Counted from the first letter of the stretch, positions 48,386 through 58,201 are shown. The stretch is 64,000 bases of DNA from Sphingobium baderi (GCF_001456115.1 NZ_CP013264.1:2560501-2624500); one strand, 5' to 3'. Made by a program: numbers and translations. Notes: generated from the letters alone by a model not told the origin.

Positions 48386-49591
48386 TCAATAATGCCCCTG
48401 CGCGATCCGCATCAGCGCCAGCGCGGACAGGCGGGCGCGTTCGGGCAGACTGTCCGTCATCAGATATTCGTCCGGGCTGTGGATGGCGCCGCCCCGCGCG
48501 CCCATCGTGTCGACCACCGGCACGCCGCAGGCCGCGATATTGTTGCCGTCACACACGCCCCCCGTGTCGCGCCAGTCGATCGAGAGGCCCAGATCCGCGC
48601 CGCAGCGGCGGACGAGATTGAAGAGATTTTCCGCCTTTTCGTCCATGGGTTTGGGCGGACGTCCGAAGCCACCGTGGAGGTGCATGGCGACTTCATGGTC
48701 GCGGGCGACGGCTTCCATGCTGTCTTCGATCAGGCGGCGGACGGCGATTTCGTCAGCGGGCGCGCGGGGGCGGAAATTGACGCGGAGAATGGCGTGGTCG
48801 GGGACGACATTATTGGGGCCGCCCCCGTCGATTCGCGCCGGGTTGCAGGAAAAGCCGCGGCCACTCGCCGCCTTGAGACGCAGCGCGAGGTCGGCGGCGG
48901 CGAGCAGGGCGTTGCGGCCCTCGTCGGGATTGCGGCCGGCATGGGCGCTGCGACCCGTGACGATGATGGAGAAATTGCCGCTGCCCGCCCGCGCGCCTGC
49001 CAGCGTGCCGTCGGGGAGAGCGGGTTCGTACGTGAAGGCCGCGACCTTGCCCGCCGCCCTCTGCCGCAGCAGGCCGGCGGAGGAGGCACTGCCCACTTCC
49101 TCATCGCTGTTGATGAGGACGTCATAGCCCAAAGTGGCGCGGCCTTCCCATGTTTCCACGGCCTGAAGCGCGGCGAGCATGATGGCGAGACCGCCTTTCA
49201 TATCTGCGACGCCGGGGCCGTTCAGCACCGCGTCGTCCAGCCATCGCTGCGCCTGGAAGGGGTGATCGGCGGCGAAGACCGTGTCCATATGGCCGGTCAG
49301 CAGGACGCGGACCCGCGCTTCCGGGCGGACGGAAAGGAGCAGATGGCGGCCGTGATCGATTTGCAGCAGCGCGCCATCGGGGGAGACGTTTTCCACCGGG
49401 GCAGGATCGATCAGGCGGATGTCGCCGGGCAAAGCGGAAAAAGCGTCTGCCAACAGGGCCGCCATCCGGGCGAGGCCATCCAGATTGCGCGAGCCGCTGT
49501 TGATGGCGGACCATGCCTGCACCTGCTCCAGCATCGGCGCCGCCGACGCATGGTCCAGAACGGCCTGTTCCACGGGTGAAATGGCTGTCAT
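48386..49591 (-). CDS. M20 family metallopeptidase/amidohydrolase in the ast operon
   Basis: 401 residues, M20 (glutamate carboxypeptidase-like) fold. Metal ligands seen: His in LLTGHMDTVF, Asp in GPGVADMKGG, the catalytic and bridging Glu pair in INSDEEVGS, and the late His in IHSPDEYLM. The lid/dimerisation domain (residues about 195-310) contains GRSAHAGRNPDEGRNAL. It hydrolyses an amide or peptide bond of an acyl amino acid. Its place as first gene before astA-astB suggests action on a succinylated or similar arginine-derived compound, possibly replacing succinylglutamate desuccinylase. Confidence 0.85.
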   Translation of the reverse strand: MTAISPVEQAVLDHASAAPMLEQVQAWSAINSGSRNLDGLARMAALLADAFSALPGDIRLIDPAPVENVSPDGALLQIDHGRHLLLSVRPEARVRVLLTGHMDTVFAADHPFQAQRWLDDAVLNGPGVADMKGGLAIMLAALQAVETWEGRATLGYDVLINSDEEVGSASSAGLLRQRAAGKVAAFTYEPALPDGTLAGARAGSGNFSIIVTGRSAHAGRNPDEGRNALLAAADLALRLKAASGRGFSCNPARIDGGGPNNVVPDHAILRVNFRPRAPADEIAVRRLIEDSMEAVARDHEVAMHLHGGFGRPPKPMDEKAENLFNLVRRCGADLGLSIDWRDTGGVCDGNNIAACGVPVVDTMGARGGAIHSPDEYLMTDSLPERARLSALALMRIAQGHY

Positions 49592-49654
49592 TTCCGGTGG
49601 TCTAACAGAGCGCGGCGCGGCTCTCCACCCCTCGTGAAATTTGTAGGCGGAAGG

Positions 49655-50560
49655 TCAGAAATCGTAGCTGAGGGTTAGGCGGGTCAGCGTGTCGAAATCC
49701 CGGGCGGAAAGCAGCGTTTCCGATTCATACTGGACATTGTAGGAAAAGGCGGCCGACCAGCGATCGGTGACTTTCGTTTCCAGTGCTGTCAGGGAATTGA
49801 GGGTGACCACATCGCTTTCGGCATAGCCCGACGCGGTCTGCTTGAAGGTCAATGTGGGGGTGATGCGCCACGCCAAGTCCATGGAAGCACGGCCGCCCAA
49901 CTTGGTTTCGCGCGCGCCGATCACATATTTTGCATGACGGATGGAAGGCCCCGCATCCACGGTCAGGTCGACTTTCTTGCTGACGATCAGCTTGTAACCG
50001 ATACCTGCCGACGCCGTGTAGCGTTCGTCATAGCCGATCGACGTGTCCCGCTCAAACTGGGCGAGGCCATAAGCGAAGCCGCGTGGATCGAACTGATAGC
50101 GCGGTTCATAGCTGGTGAAATAACGCTCGCGGGATGTCACGCCATTGGCGCGGCGATAGTCGGCGTTGGCGGTGAACTTGTGAGTCCATTCAATGCCGGT
50201 CCGGGTCGCAGTCGCGCTGGCGCTGATGCCGATTTCGCTGGTGGAGCCGGTGGAGCGAAAACCGCCCGCTTCGATCCGTCCGGTCCACAGGTCGATGAAA
50301 CGGGCCTCGCGGATCACGGCATCATGGGTTGCCTTGGTCCGGTCCTTCCAACTCGCCACCATCCGCTGGATTTCGTCGGACGAGGCGGGATTGGTCTGCC
50401 GCGCGATCTTGGCGACGGTGACGATCTCCGTCTCATTGCCATTGGCGATGGCGGCTTCCAACATCTCCCGCACGGCGGGGGGCAGGAGAGGCGGTTCCTC
50501 CGCATGGGCGAGGGATGTGACGAACAAGGGCAATGGCAGGAGCAGTAGACGGTGACGCAT
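49655..50560 (-). CDS. DUF481 outer-membrane beta-barrel protein
   Basis: 301 residues. Signal peptide MRHRLLLLPLPLFVTSLAHA, then a helical segment (AVREMLEAAIANGNETEIVTVAK) and a series of alternating strands. The end LTRLTLSYDF with terminal Phe is the outer-membrane insertion signature. DUF481 proteins are small porin-like barrels of unknown cargo, some salt-inducible. It is alone between the ast operon and rppH. Confidence 0.8.
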   Translation of the reverse strand: MRHRLLLLPLPLFVTSLAHAEEPPLLPPAVREMLEAAIANGNETEIVTVAKIARQTNPASSDEIQRMVASWKDRTKATHDAVIREARFIDLWTGRIEAGGFRSTGSTSEIGISASATATRTGIEWTHKFTANADYRRANGVTSRERYFTSYEPRYQFDPRGFAYGLAQFERDTSIGYDERYTASAGIGYKLIVSKKVDLTVDAGPSIRHAKYVIGARETKLGGRASMDLAWRITPTLTFKQTASGYAESDVVTLNSLTALETKVTDRWSAAFSYNVQYESETLLSARDFDTLTRLTLSYDF

Positions 50561-50613
50561 CGCGCCGTCATAGCCGCTCACCCGTGAAATATAACCCCGA
50601 TGGGATGAACCGT

Positions 50614-51090
50614 TCAGATGAGCGACTGGAATTCCTGCAAGATGTCGCGATACAGCTTGCGCTTGAAGGGAACGATGAGATCGGGCAGCGTTTCAGGCGC
50701 CGTCCATTTCCATGCGCGAAATTCCGGGTGCGGCGTTTCGATGTCGATGTCTCCGTCCTCCCCCAGAAAGCGGGCAAGGAACCATATCTGCCGCTGGCCG
50801 CGATATTTGCCGCCCCAGATCTGACCGACGAGTTCAGGCGGCAGGTCGTAGAAATGCTCGTCGCGCGCCTTGGCGATGATTTCCACATGCTTGCGATGGA
50901 TGCCGGTTTCCTCGCCCAGTTCACGCAGGGCGGCCGCCTTCGCGTCCTCGCCATCGTCGATGCCGCCCTGCGGCATCTGCCAGGCTTCCGCCCGGTTATC
51001 GATTCTCTGACCGACAAAGACCTGCCCTTCCATATTGACGAGCATGATCCCGACGCACGGGCGATAGCCCAGTTCTTCATCCTTTGGCAT
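50614..51090 (-). CDS. rppH: RNA pyrophosphohydrolase (Nudix)
   Basis: 158 residues. It removes pyrophosphate from mRNA 5' ends and triggers RNase E decay. The Nudix box is complete: GGIDDGEDAKAAALRELGEE then TGI, matching GX5EX7REUXEEXGU. YRPCVGIMLVNMEGQVFVGQRID and WKWTAPETLPDLIVPFKRKLY are also RppH-like. The ATG at 51090 was used; a GTG at 51099 is equally possible. Confidence 0.93.
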   Translation of the reverse strand: MPKDEELGYRPCVGIMLVNMEGQVFVGQRIDNRAEAWQMPQGGIDDGEDAKAAALRELGEETGIHRKHVEIIAKARDEHFYDLPPELVGQIWGGKYRGQRQIWFLARFLGEDGDIDIETPHPEFRAWKWTAPETLPDLIVPFKRKLYRDILQEFQSLI

Positions 51091-51256
51091 GGAAGCCACA
51101 GATCCCTATATATAGCATCCCGCCATGGCATCGTGGCATGGGACGACATTAACAATCCGGACATGAAATAGGCATGGCAACGGCGCACGTCCATGGATCG
51201 AATCGGATTTCGTGCGGCATTGCGGCCGGGAGCGGCTTGAGGCAGAGACGAGCGTC

Positions 51257-52522
51257 ATGAATGCGATCGACCCCCGACGTGGAAAGGCGGCTCTGAACGT
51301 CCAGCGTCCTCCCGCCCATGGCCCGGCCAGCCTGTTGGCAAGGGTGGTCGGACCGCGCTTTCACAAGCTTTTGGACAGGATCGACAAGGGGCTTGAGGCC
51401 GGCGCGCTGGAGGCTGTGCTGCCGGACGGCACACGTCGGATTCTGGGCGGACGGGGAGCCGGGCCGGTTTGCGAGGTGCATGTCCTCCACTGGCGCGCGC
51501 TATTGCGGTTGGCGACCGGCGGTTCGGTCGGCTGGTATCGGGCATGGGCCGCGGGCGAATGGACCAGCCCCGATCCTGTGCCGCTTTTCGCGTTGTTCAT
51601 GAGGAATGCCGTGGCGCTGGGCAATGTCGCGCGGCCGAGGGGGCCGGTGAGATGGGCCGGGTGCGCGCTGCACTGGGCGCGGCGAAACAGCCGAATCGGA
51701 TCGCGCCGGAACATCGCCTATCATTATGATCTGGGGAATGATTTCTACGCGCTCTGGCTCGATGCGGACATGCATTATTCGAGTGCGCTGTTCCTTGATC
51801 CGGAAGATCGCACGGAGAGTCTGGAGGCGGCGCAGCGGCGAAAGGTCGATGCGATTCTGGACCGGCTCGACCTGCGCGACGGGGCTGCCCTGCTGGAGAT
51901 CGGCTGCGGCTGGGGCGGGCTGGGCGAGCGGGCGATGGAGCGGTGGGGCGTGCGCTATGACGGCCTGACGCTCTCGACCGAGCAAGCGGATTATGCGCGG
52001 GACCGGCTGGGGTCGGGCGCCACCGTCCTGCTGACCGACTATCGCGATGCGGAGGGGCAATATGACGCCATCGCCAGCGTGGAGATGGTGGAAGCGGTGG
52101 GGCAGCGTTATTGGCCCGATTATCTGGCCGCGATCCATCGGCTGCTGAAGCCGGGCGGCCGTGCGGCGATCCAGTATATCCTGATCGACGATGCGATATT
52201 CGAAGACTATGCGCGCGGCGCGGACTTCATCCAGACCTATATTTTCCCCGGCGGGATGCTGATTTCTGAAAGCCGGTTCCGTGCTCTTGCCGAGCAGCAG
52301 GGGCTGGAATGGCGCGACGTATCGCGCTTTGGCCTGCACTATGCCGAAACGCTGCGGCGCTGGCGTGAGACGTTTGAGCGCGCGCTCGACGCGGGACAGT
52401 TGCCAGCCAGTTTCGACCAACATTTCGTGGATTTGTGGCGCTATTATCTGATGTATTGCGAAGGCGGATTCCTAGGCGGCACCATCGATGTCGCGCAGGT
52501 GACGCTGGCCAAGCCCGACTGA
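51257..52522 (+). CDS. cfa: Cyclopropane-fatty-acyl-phospholipid synthase
   Basis: 421 residues. It transfers a methylene from S-adenosylmethionine to unsaturated acyl chains of membrane phospholipids. The N-terminal helical domain (residues about 30-125, RAWAAGEWTSPDPVPLFALF) binds lipid. Then NIAYHYDLGNDFYALWLDADMHYSSALF and the SAM site LLEIGCGWGGLGERAMERWG follow. FIQTYIFPGGMLISESRF and the Tyr/His-rich C-terminal end are typical. The ATG at 51257 begins MNAIDPRRG; the longer frame adds non-conserved residues. Confidence 0.94.
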   Translation: MNAIDPRRGKAALNVQRPPAHGPASLLARVVGPRFHKLLDRIDKGLEAGALEAVLPDGTRRILGGRGAGPVCEVHVLHWRALLRLATGGSVGWYRAWAAGEWTSPDPVPLFALFMRNAVALGNVARPRGPVRWAGCALHWARRNSRIGSRRNIAYHYDLGNDFYALWLDADMHYSSALFLDPEDRTESLEAAQRRKVDAILDRLDLRDGAALLEIGCGWGGLGERAMERWGVRYDGLTLSTEQADYARDRLGSGATVLLTDYRDAEGQYDAIASVEMVEAVGQRYWPDYLAAIHRLLKPGGRAAIQYILIDDAIFEDYARGADFIQTYIFPGGMLISESRFRALAEQQGLEWRDVSRFGLHYAETLRRWRETFERALDAGQLPASFDQHFVDLWRYYLMYCEGGFLGGTIDVAQVTLAKPD

Positions 52523-52533
52523 ATATCAGCGCG

Positions 52534-53247
52534 TTAGTCGATCCGCGTGCGATAGCCGGTCGGCGTATCGGCCAGAATCATGTCGACAATGGCGGCGGCG
52601 GCGACCTTGGGTTCCTTCAGCGTTGCGGGATCTTCGCCGGGGAATGCCCGCGCGCGCATGGCAGTGCGGGTGGCGCCCGGATCGACGATGTGGGTGCGGA
52701 TGGCGGAGATGTTCTTCACTTCCTCGCCATAGGCGCCGACCAGTGTTTCCAACGCGGCCTTGGATGCGCCATAGGCACCCCAATAGGCACGGGGCGTGGC
52801 GGCCACGGAGGAGGTCAGCGCGACGACTCGCGCATCCTTGCTACCGCGGAGCATGGTGTCGAAGGCGGCGATCAGCGCCTGCGGTGCGGCAATGTTAAGC
52901 GTCAACTGGCGCGCAAATTCCTTGGCGTCGATGGCGGGAACCGAGGCCAGCGAACCCAGGGTGGCGGCGTTGAGGACGAGGATGTCGAGCGCCTGCCACC
53001 GGCCGCTGATGGCCTGAGCGAGCCTGCCGATGCTTTCCCCGTCGATCAAGTCGAGCGGCGCTATGGTCGCATGGCCGCCGGCTTCATGGATGCGTTCTTC
53101 CACTTCCTCCAGCCCGCCGCTGGTGCGGGCGGTGAGGATGACATGCGCGCCCGCCGCCGCCAGTGCCTCAGCGGTGGCGGCGCCGATGCCCCGGCTGGCG
53201 CCGGTCACGAGCGCGAGCTTGCCGGAAAGAGGAAGGGTATCGGTCAT
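52534..53247 (-). CDS. Short-chain dehydrogenase/reductase
   Basis: 237 residues, classical SDR. Cofactor loop VTGASRGIGAATA (TGxxxGIG), NAATLG (NNAG-like) motif, Ser in ALTSSVAATPR and YxxxK as Tyr-Gly-Ala-Ser-Lys in AYGASKAALE. An arginine after the glycine loop strand (TARTSG) suggests NADP preference. Oxidoreductase of unknown substrate. It converges on cfa with 11 bp between stops and lies 79 bp downstream of purF on the same strand. Confidence 0.9.
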   Translation of the reverse strand: MTDTLPLSGKLALVTGASRGIGAATAEALAAAGAHVILTARTSGGLEEVEERIHEAGGHATIAPLDLIDGESIGRLAQAISGRWQALDILVLNAATLGSLASVPAIDAKEFARQLTLNIAAPQALIAAFDTMLRGSKDARVVALTSSVAATPRAYWGAYGASKAALETLVGAYGEEVKNISAIRTHIVDPGATRTAMRARAFPGEDPATLKEPKVAAAAIVDMILADTPTGYRTRID

Positions 53248-53326
53248 GATGAAACATCCAATCGTGCTCACGCAGGGTGAGGCGCGTCAGGGGTGGAGAG
53301 CGGCGGAGGGAGAGGTGGCCTGAAAC

Positions 53327-54805
53327 TCAGACCACTCTTTCAGCCAGCATTTCGAACTGGTTCTGAACCACGGCATCATCCTGATCGGTGAGCGTGGTGG
53401 GATAATCGCCGGTGAAGCAGGCATCGCAATATTGCGGGCGGATGTCGGCCCGTTTCGCTTCGCCCAGCGCCTTGTAGAGGCCATCGATGGATACGAAGGA
53501 CAGGCTGTCCGCCTGAATGAAATCCTGCATGCCCTTGATGTCCAGGCGATGCGCCAGCAGCTTGCCGCGTTCAGGCGTGTCTACGCCGTAGAAGCAGCTA
53601 TGCCGCGTGGGCGGACTGGCGATCCGCATATGGACTTCGGCCGCGCCCGCTTCGCGCATCATCTGCACGATCTTGAGGCTGGTGGTGCCGCGCACGATCG
53701 AATCGTCGATCAGCACGACGCGCTTGCCGTCGATCAGCGCGCGGTTGGCGTTGTGCTTGAGCTTCACGCCCAGATGGCGGACCTTGTCACCCGGCTGGAT
53801 GAAGGTGCGGCCGATATAGTGCGAGCGGATGATACCCAGCTCAAAAGGAATGCCCGATTGCTGAGCATAGCCCAAAGCCGCGGGGACGCCGCTGTCGGGC
53901 ACGGGGATGACCAGATCGGCATTCACCGGATTTTCGATGGCGAGCTGAGCGCCGATGGCCTTTCGGACTGAATAGACGCTGGAACCGTCCACGATCGAAT
54001 CGGGGCGGCTGAAATAGACATGCTCGAAAATGCAGGGGCGCGGATGCGTTTCGCCGAAGGGCCGATGGCTCCGCACTTCGCCGTCATGCGTGACGATGAC
54101 GAGTTCGCCTGGCTCGATAGAGCGGATATATTCGCCGTCAATCACATCGAAGGCCACGGTTTCCGAGGCAAAGACGGTGGCGTCGCCGATGCGGCCCATC
54201 ACCAGCGGCCGGATGCCCAGCGGATCGCGGCAGGCGATCATGCCTTCGGGCGTCATGACGATGAGGGAGTAAGCGCCTTCCACCTGTTTCAGCGCGTCGA
54301 TGAACTTGTCGAGCAGCGTCCGGTAGGTCGACGTGGCGACCAGATGGATGATGACTTCGGTGTCGGAGGTCGACTGGAAGATGGAACCACGGCGAATGAG
54401 TTCGCGGCGCAGCTTCATGGCATTGGAGATGTTGCCGTTATGGGCGACCGCGAAGCCGCCTGAATTCAGTTCGGCATAGAGCGGCTGGACGTTGCGGAGC
54501 GAGGTTTCACCCGTGGTCGAATAGCGCACATGGCCGCAGGCATAATGGCCCGGGAGCGCCCGAATCACCTCGTCGCGGTCGAAATTGCCGGCGACATGCC
54601 CCATGGCGCGATGGGTGTGGAAATCATGGCCGTCCCAGCTGGTGATGCCGGCGGCTTCCTGACCGCGATGCTGAAGGGCGTGAAGGCCAAGCGCAACGAT
54701 AGCCGAAGCCGTTTCAGCGTTGGAAACGCCGAAAATGCCGCATTCTTCACGCAGCTTGTCATCGTCGAACGGGTGTGTAGTCAACATGGGTGTGAGCGGG
54801 TCCAT
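53327..54805 (-). CDS. purF: Amidophosphoribosyltransferase
   Basis: 492 residues. It makes phosphoribosylamine from PRPP and glutamine, the committed step of purine synthesis. The N-terminal Ntn glutaminase has REECGIFGVS (the conserved EECGIFG with Cys nucleophile after propeptide removal) and LQHRGQEAAGI. The PRTase domain carries the PRPP motif RVVLIDDSIVRGTTSLKIV. The C-terminal YCDACFTGDYPT contributes Cys residues to the [4Fe-4S] type of B. subtilis-class enzymes. The ATG at 54805 has AGGA six bases upstream; a long N-terminal extension before Cys is consistent with a propeptide. Confidence 0.96.
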   Translation of the reverse strand: MDPLTPMLTTHPFDDDKLREECGIFGVSNAETASAIVALGLHALQHRGQEAAGITSWDGHDFHTHRAMGHVAGNFDRDEVIRALPGHYACGHVRYSTTGETSLRNVQPLYAELNSGGFAVAHNGNISNAMKLRRELIRRGSIFQSTSDTEVIIHLVATSTYRTLLDKFIDALKQVEGAYSLIVMTPEGMIACRDPLGIRPLVMGRIGDATVFASETVAFDVIDGEYIRSIEPGELVIVTHDGEVRSHRPFGETHPRPCIFEHVYFSRPDSIVDGSSVYSVRKAIGAQLAIENPVNADLVIPVPDSGVPAALGYAQQSGIPFELGIIRSHYIGRTFIQPGDKVRHLGVKLKHNANRALIDGKRVVLIDDSIVRGTTSLKIVQMMREAGAAEVHMRIASPPTRHSCFYGVDTPERGKLLAHRLDIKGMQDFIQADSLSFVSIDGLYKALGEAKRADIRPQYCDACFTGDYPTTLTDQDDAVVQNQFEMLAERVV

Positions 54806-54977
54806 AGCCGATCCTGTCCGCCCCAGCGGGGCGCCGATGCCGCGCATATAGTCACTCCCGTGTCATTTGTCGCCTGCCTGGCACAAAAAAGCTTGGCATG
54901 TTTTCGCCGGACCGCCCCTTATATCGGAAAAAGCCCCACTGGCGTTGCAGGCAAGGCGCGTCTAAAGAGGCGCCCCG

Positions 54978-55700
54978 ATGCATCGTTTCGCCAATCCTGC
55001 CCGCTTTTTGAAGATCGCGCGGCCCCTGACGGGCTGGCTGTTGTGGCCAGGCCTGGTCCTGACGCTGGCGGGTTGCGCCTGCGGCCTTTTTGTCACGCCC
55101 GCGGACTATCTGCAGGGGGAAACGGTCCGTATCCTTTATGTCCATGTGCCCGCCGCCTGGCTGGGCATGGCCGGTTGGTCGGGGATAGCGATCGCGGCGC
55201 TGATGCAATTGGTGTGGAAACATCCCCTGGCCGCGATTGCCGGACGCGCCATCGCTGCGCCGGGGGCGCTGTTCACCGCGATTTGCCTCGCCACCGGGTC
55301 GATATGGGGACGGCCCACTTGGGGAACATGGTGGGAATGGGACGGACGGATGACGTCCATGCTGGTGCTGCTGTTCCTCTATCTGGGCTATATGGCGCTC
55401 GCCAATGCCAGCGCGCGGCAGGGGCAGGGCGGCGTCAGCCCCGTGACGGCCATTTTCGGGCTGGTGGGCGCGATCAACATTCCGATCATCAACCGTTCCG
55501 TGGTGTGGTGGAACAGTTTGCATCAGGGGCCGAGCATCACCCTGCGCGGGTCGAGCATCGACGGGTCGCTGCTCTGGCCGCTGGGGCTGACGCTCCTGGG
55601 GTTCAGCCTGCTTTTCGGCGCGATCGTGCTGATGCGGATGCGGACTTTGTTGGCGCGCAACAGGGTAGAGGCGCGGATGCAGCGTCTGGCGCGGGGGTGA
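54978..55700 (+). CDS. ccmC: Heme exporter/handling protein CcmC
   Basis: 240 residues, six membrane helices. CcmC loads heme onto CcmE in the periplasm. The tryptophan-rich WGRPTWGTWWEWDGRMTS loop is the heme-handling WWD motif, and the conserved His residues are in LYVHVPAAW and near VWWNSLHQG. It is the first gene of ccmCDEFGHI; the usual ccmA and ccmB partners are not in this window. It is divergent from purF across 172 bp. Confidence 0.95.
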   Translation: MHRFANPARFLKIARPLTGWLLWPGLVLTLAGCACGLFVTPADYLQGETVRILYVHVPAAWLGMAGWSGIAIAALMQLVWKHPLAAIAGRAIAAPGALFTAICLATGSIWGRPTWGTWWEWDGRMTSMLVLLFLYLGYMALANASARQGQGGVSPVTAIFGLVGAINIPIINRSVVWWNSLHQGPSITLRGSSIDGSLLWPLGLTLLGFSLLFGAIVLMRMRTLLARNRVEARMQRLARG

Positions 55701-55704
55701 TGCG

Positions 55705-55833
55705 ATGAATCAATGGGCATTCGTGGCGGCCGCCTATGCGCTTGCCTTCCTTGCGACCGCCGGGGTCGTTATCCTGAGCTGGCGCGCCATGCGAGAGGCC
55801 GAGGGACAGGCGGAAGACAGGACGCGCACGTGA
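55705..55833 (+). CDS. ccmD: Heme exporter protein CcmD
   Basis: 42 residues: MNQWAFVAAAYALAFLATAG starts one membrane helix, then a basic/acidic tail. CcmD is a small protein that stabilises CcmC and releases heme-loaded CcmE. Position between ccmC (4 bp after its stop) and ccmE (4-base GTGA overlap) and the aromatic Tyr in the helix support the call. Confidence 0.88.
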   Translation: MNQWAFVAAAYALAFLATAGVVILSWRAMREAEGQAEDRTRT

Positions 55834-56276
55834 AGGCGAAACATCAAAGGCTGATACTGGCGCTGGTTGCGCTGGTGGCGCTGATCGGCGCGGGGTTGCT
55901 GGCGGCGTCGGCGTTGAAGGACGAGGCAGCCTATTTCTACGCCCCCGCTGACGTGAAGGAGAAGGGCGTCGAGCCGGGCAAGGCAATCCGGCTGGGCGGT
56001 ATGGTCGTCAAGGGCAGCCTGAAACATGCGGCGGACGGCGTGACCATCCATTTCGACGTGACGGACGGCAAAGCCACGGTGCCCGCGACCTTCAGCGGTA
56101 TCGCGCCGGACCTGTTCCGCGAGGGATCGGGCGTCGTTGCCGAGGGCGCTTTTGACGGGAAGGACACTTTCGTCGCGACCAACCTGCTCGCCAAGCATGA
56201 TGAACGCTACATGCCGCGCGAGCTGGAAGGGATGCAATATGATGAGAAAACCCACGAGATGAAGGGCGGGCAATGA
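55830..56276 (+). CDS. ccmE: Cytochrome c maturation heme chaperone CcmE
   Basis: 148 residues with a GTG start overlapping ccmD. An N-terminal anchor (LILALVALVALIGAGLLAAS) and a beta-barrel heme-binding domain (VEPGKAIRLGGMVVKGSL, FDVTDGKATVPATFSGIAPDLFREG). The heme-attaching His is in LLAKHDERYMP, with the conserved downstream Tyr. It ferries heme from CcmC to CcmF. The end overlaps ccmF by 4 bases. Confidence 0.95.
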   Translation: MKAKHQRLILALVALVALIGAGLLAASALKDEAAYFYAPADVKEKGVEPGKAIRLGGMVVKGSLKHAADGVTIHFDVTDGKATVPATFSGIAPDLFREGSGVVAEGAFDGKDTFVATNLLAKHDERYMPRELEGMQYDEKTHEMKGGQ

Positions 56277-58201
56277 TCGCGGAAGCCGGATTGGCCGCGC
56301 TTTGGCTGGCCGCGGCGCTGGCTTTGTTGCAACTGGCGCTGGTCGCTTTCGGTCTGGTGGGGCGCAAGGGTGAATTGCTGGGCGCCGTCCGCCCGGTGGC
56401 GGTGTCGCAGGGCTTGCTGACGCTGCTGGCGTTCGTGATGCTGGTCCTGTTGTTCCTGCGGTCGGACATGTCGGTGATGCTGGTCGTCACCAACAGCCAT
56501 TCGATGAAGCCCTGGCTCTACAAATTCGCCGGGACATGGGGCAATCACGAAGGGTCGATGCTGCTCTGGATCACGGTGATGGGCCTCGCCGGGAGCGCGG
56601 TCGCCCTGTTCGAGCGGGCGCTCAGGCGAGACACTCATATGGCGACGCTGGGCGCGCAGGCCGCGATCAGCCTTGGTTTCTATGCGTTTCTGCTGTTTTC
56701 TTCCAATCCCTTCGCCCGGATCGATCCGCCTCCGCCCGATGGACAGGGTCTCAATCCCTTGTTGCAGGACCCCGGCCTCGCCTTTCATCCGCCGACACTT
56801 TATCTGGGCTATGTCGGACTTTCGGTCGCTTTTTCCTTTGCGGTTGGAGCCTTGCTGACCCGGCAGGTCGATGCGGGCTTTGCGCGGGCGATGCGGCCGT
56901 GGGTGCTGGCGGCATGGGTGATGCTGACGCTCGGTATCACGGCTGGCAGCTATTGGGCCTATTATGAACTGGGCTGGGGCGGCTGGTGGTTCTGGGACCC
57001 GGTGGAGAATGCCTCGCTGATGCCCTGGCTGGCGGCGACGGCGCTGCTCCATAGCGTAACGGTGCTGGCGACGCGGGACGCCTTGCGGGCGTGGACGGTG
57101 ATGCTGGCCGTCATCGCCTTTTCCATGTCGATGGTGGGCACATTCCTTGTCCGATCGGGTATTTTGACGAGCGTTCACGCCTTCGCGGTGGACCCGGAGC
57201 GGGGCACCTTCATTCTGGGGTTGCTGGCGATTTACATCGGTGGCGCGTTCGCGCTTTTCGGATGGCGGGTCGGCGCGGTGCGGGAAGGCGCGCCCTTCGA
57301 ACTGGTGAGCCGTGAGACAATGCTGGTCATCAACAACCTGTTGCTTTCGGTCATATTGGGGCTGGTGCTGATCGGGACGCTCTATCCACTGATGACGGAG
57401 GCGTTCGGTCACAAGGTGTCCGTCGGCGCGCCTTATTTCGACCGGATCGCTGGCCCCATTGCGCTGATCCTGATGATCGCCATGATGGCGGGGCCACTCA
57501 CCCGGTGGCGACGGGACCGTTTTGCCGTGGTGGCGGGGCGCATGATGGTTCCGGCCATCGTGGCGCTGGTTGTGCTGGCTCTCGTGGTCGCGCTGGCATG
57601 GGGGCGGATCGGCATATTGCCACTCGCCGGGCTTGTGGTCGCCGGAGCGGCGGCCGTCGGGAGCGTTGGGCCGCTGTGGAAGCGCAACCTGCGCCGCACA
57701 CCGCTTTTCACCTGGGGTATGGTGATCGCACATCTGGGCTGTGCGGTCAGTCTGGGCGGCATGGCGTCCGATTCCGCCTTTACGGTGGAAAAGCTGGTCG
57801 CGGCGCGGCCCGGCGATAGGATCGAGACAGCGGGCTGGACCCTGCATTTCGACAAGATCATGCCGATCGCGGGCGATAATTGGACCGCGTTGCAGGCGGA
57901 CATGACGGCGAGCCGGGGCGGAGGCACGGCAATCGTCATCCATCCGCAATCGCGCTTTTTCGCCTCTCCGCCGACGACCACGACGGAAGCCGCATTGCTG
58001 ACGCGCTGGAACGGGCAGCTCTATGTCGTTCTGGGGCAGGAAACCGACGATGGCCGGTGGCAGGTCCGCATCTGGTGGAAGCCGTTCGTGACCTTCATCT
58101 GGCTCGGCGGGATCATGATCGCGCTGGGCGGCGCGCTGGCGTTGCTGGGCCGGGAGCGGCGCGGCTGGCTGCTGAAATGGCGGGCGAGGGCAGTCGCATG
58201 A
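56273..58201 (+). CDS. ccmF: Cytochrome c heme lyase subunit CcmF
   Basis: 642 residues with about 13-15 membrane helices. CcmF with CcmH attaches heme to apocytochrome c. The WWD motif is GGWWFWDPVENASLMPWL near residues 237-255; conserved His residues lie in the flanking loops. A periplasmic domain near residues 505-595 precedes the last helix. ATG overlaps ccmE by 4 bases and its end overlaps ccmG by 4. Confidence 0.96.
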   Translation: MIAEAGLAALWLAAALALLQLALVAFGLVGRKGELLGAVRPVAVSQGLLTLLAFVMLVLLFLRSDMSVMLVVTNSHSMKPWLYKFAGTWGNHEGSMLLWITVMGLAGSAVALFERALRRDTHMATLGAQAAISLGFYAFLLFSSNPFARIDPPPPDGQGLNPLLQDPGLAFHPPTLYLGYVGLSVAFSFAVGALLTRQVDAGFARAMRPWVLAAWVMLTLGITAGSYWAYYELGWGGWWFWDPVENASLMPWLAATALLHSVTVLATRDALRAWTVMLAVIAFSMSMVGTFLVRSGILTSVHAFAVDPERGTFILGLLAIYIGGAFALFGWRVGAVREGAPFELVSRETMLVINNLLLSVILGLVLIGTLYPLMTEAFGHKVSVGAPYFDRIAGPIALILMIAMMAGPLTRWRRDRFAVVAGRMMVPAIVALVVLALVVALAWGRIGILPLAGLVVAGAAAVGSVGPLWKRNLRRTPLFTWGMVIAHLGCAVSLGGMASDSAFTVEKLVAARPGDRIETAGWTLHFDKIMPIAGDNWTALQADMTASRGGGTAIVIHPQSRFFASPPTTTTEAALLTRWNGQLYVVLGQETDDGRWQVRIWWKPFVTFIWLGGIMIALGGALALLGRERRGWLLKWRARAVA

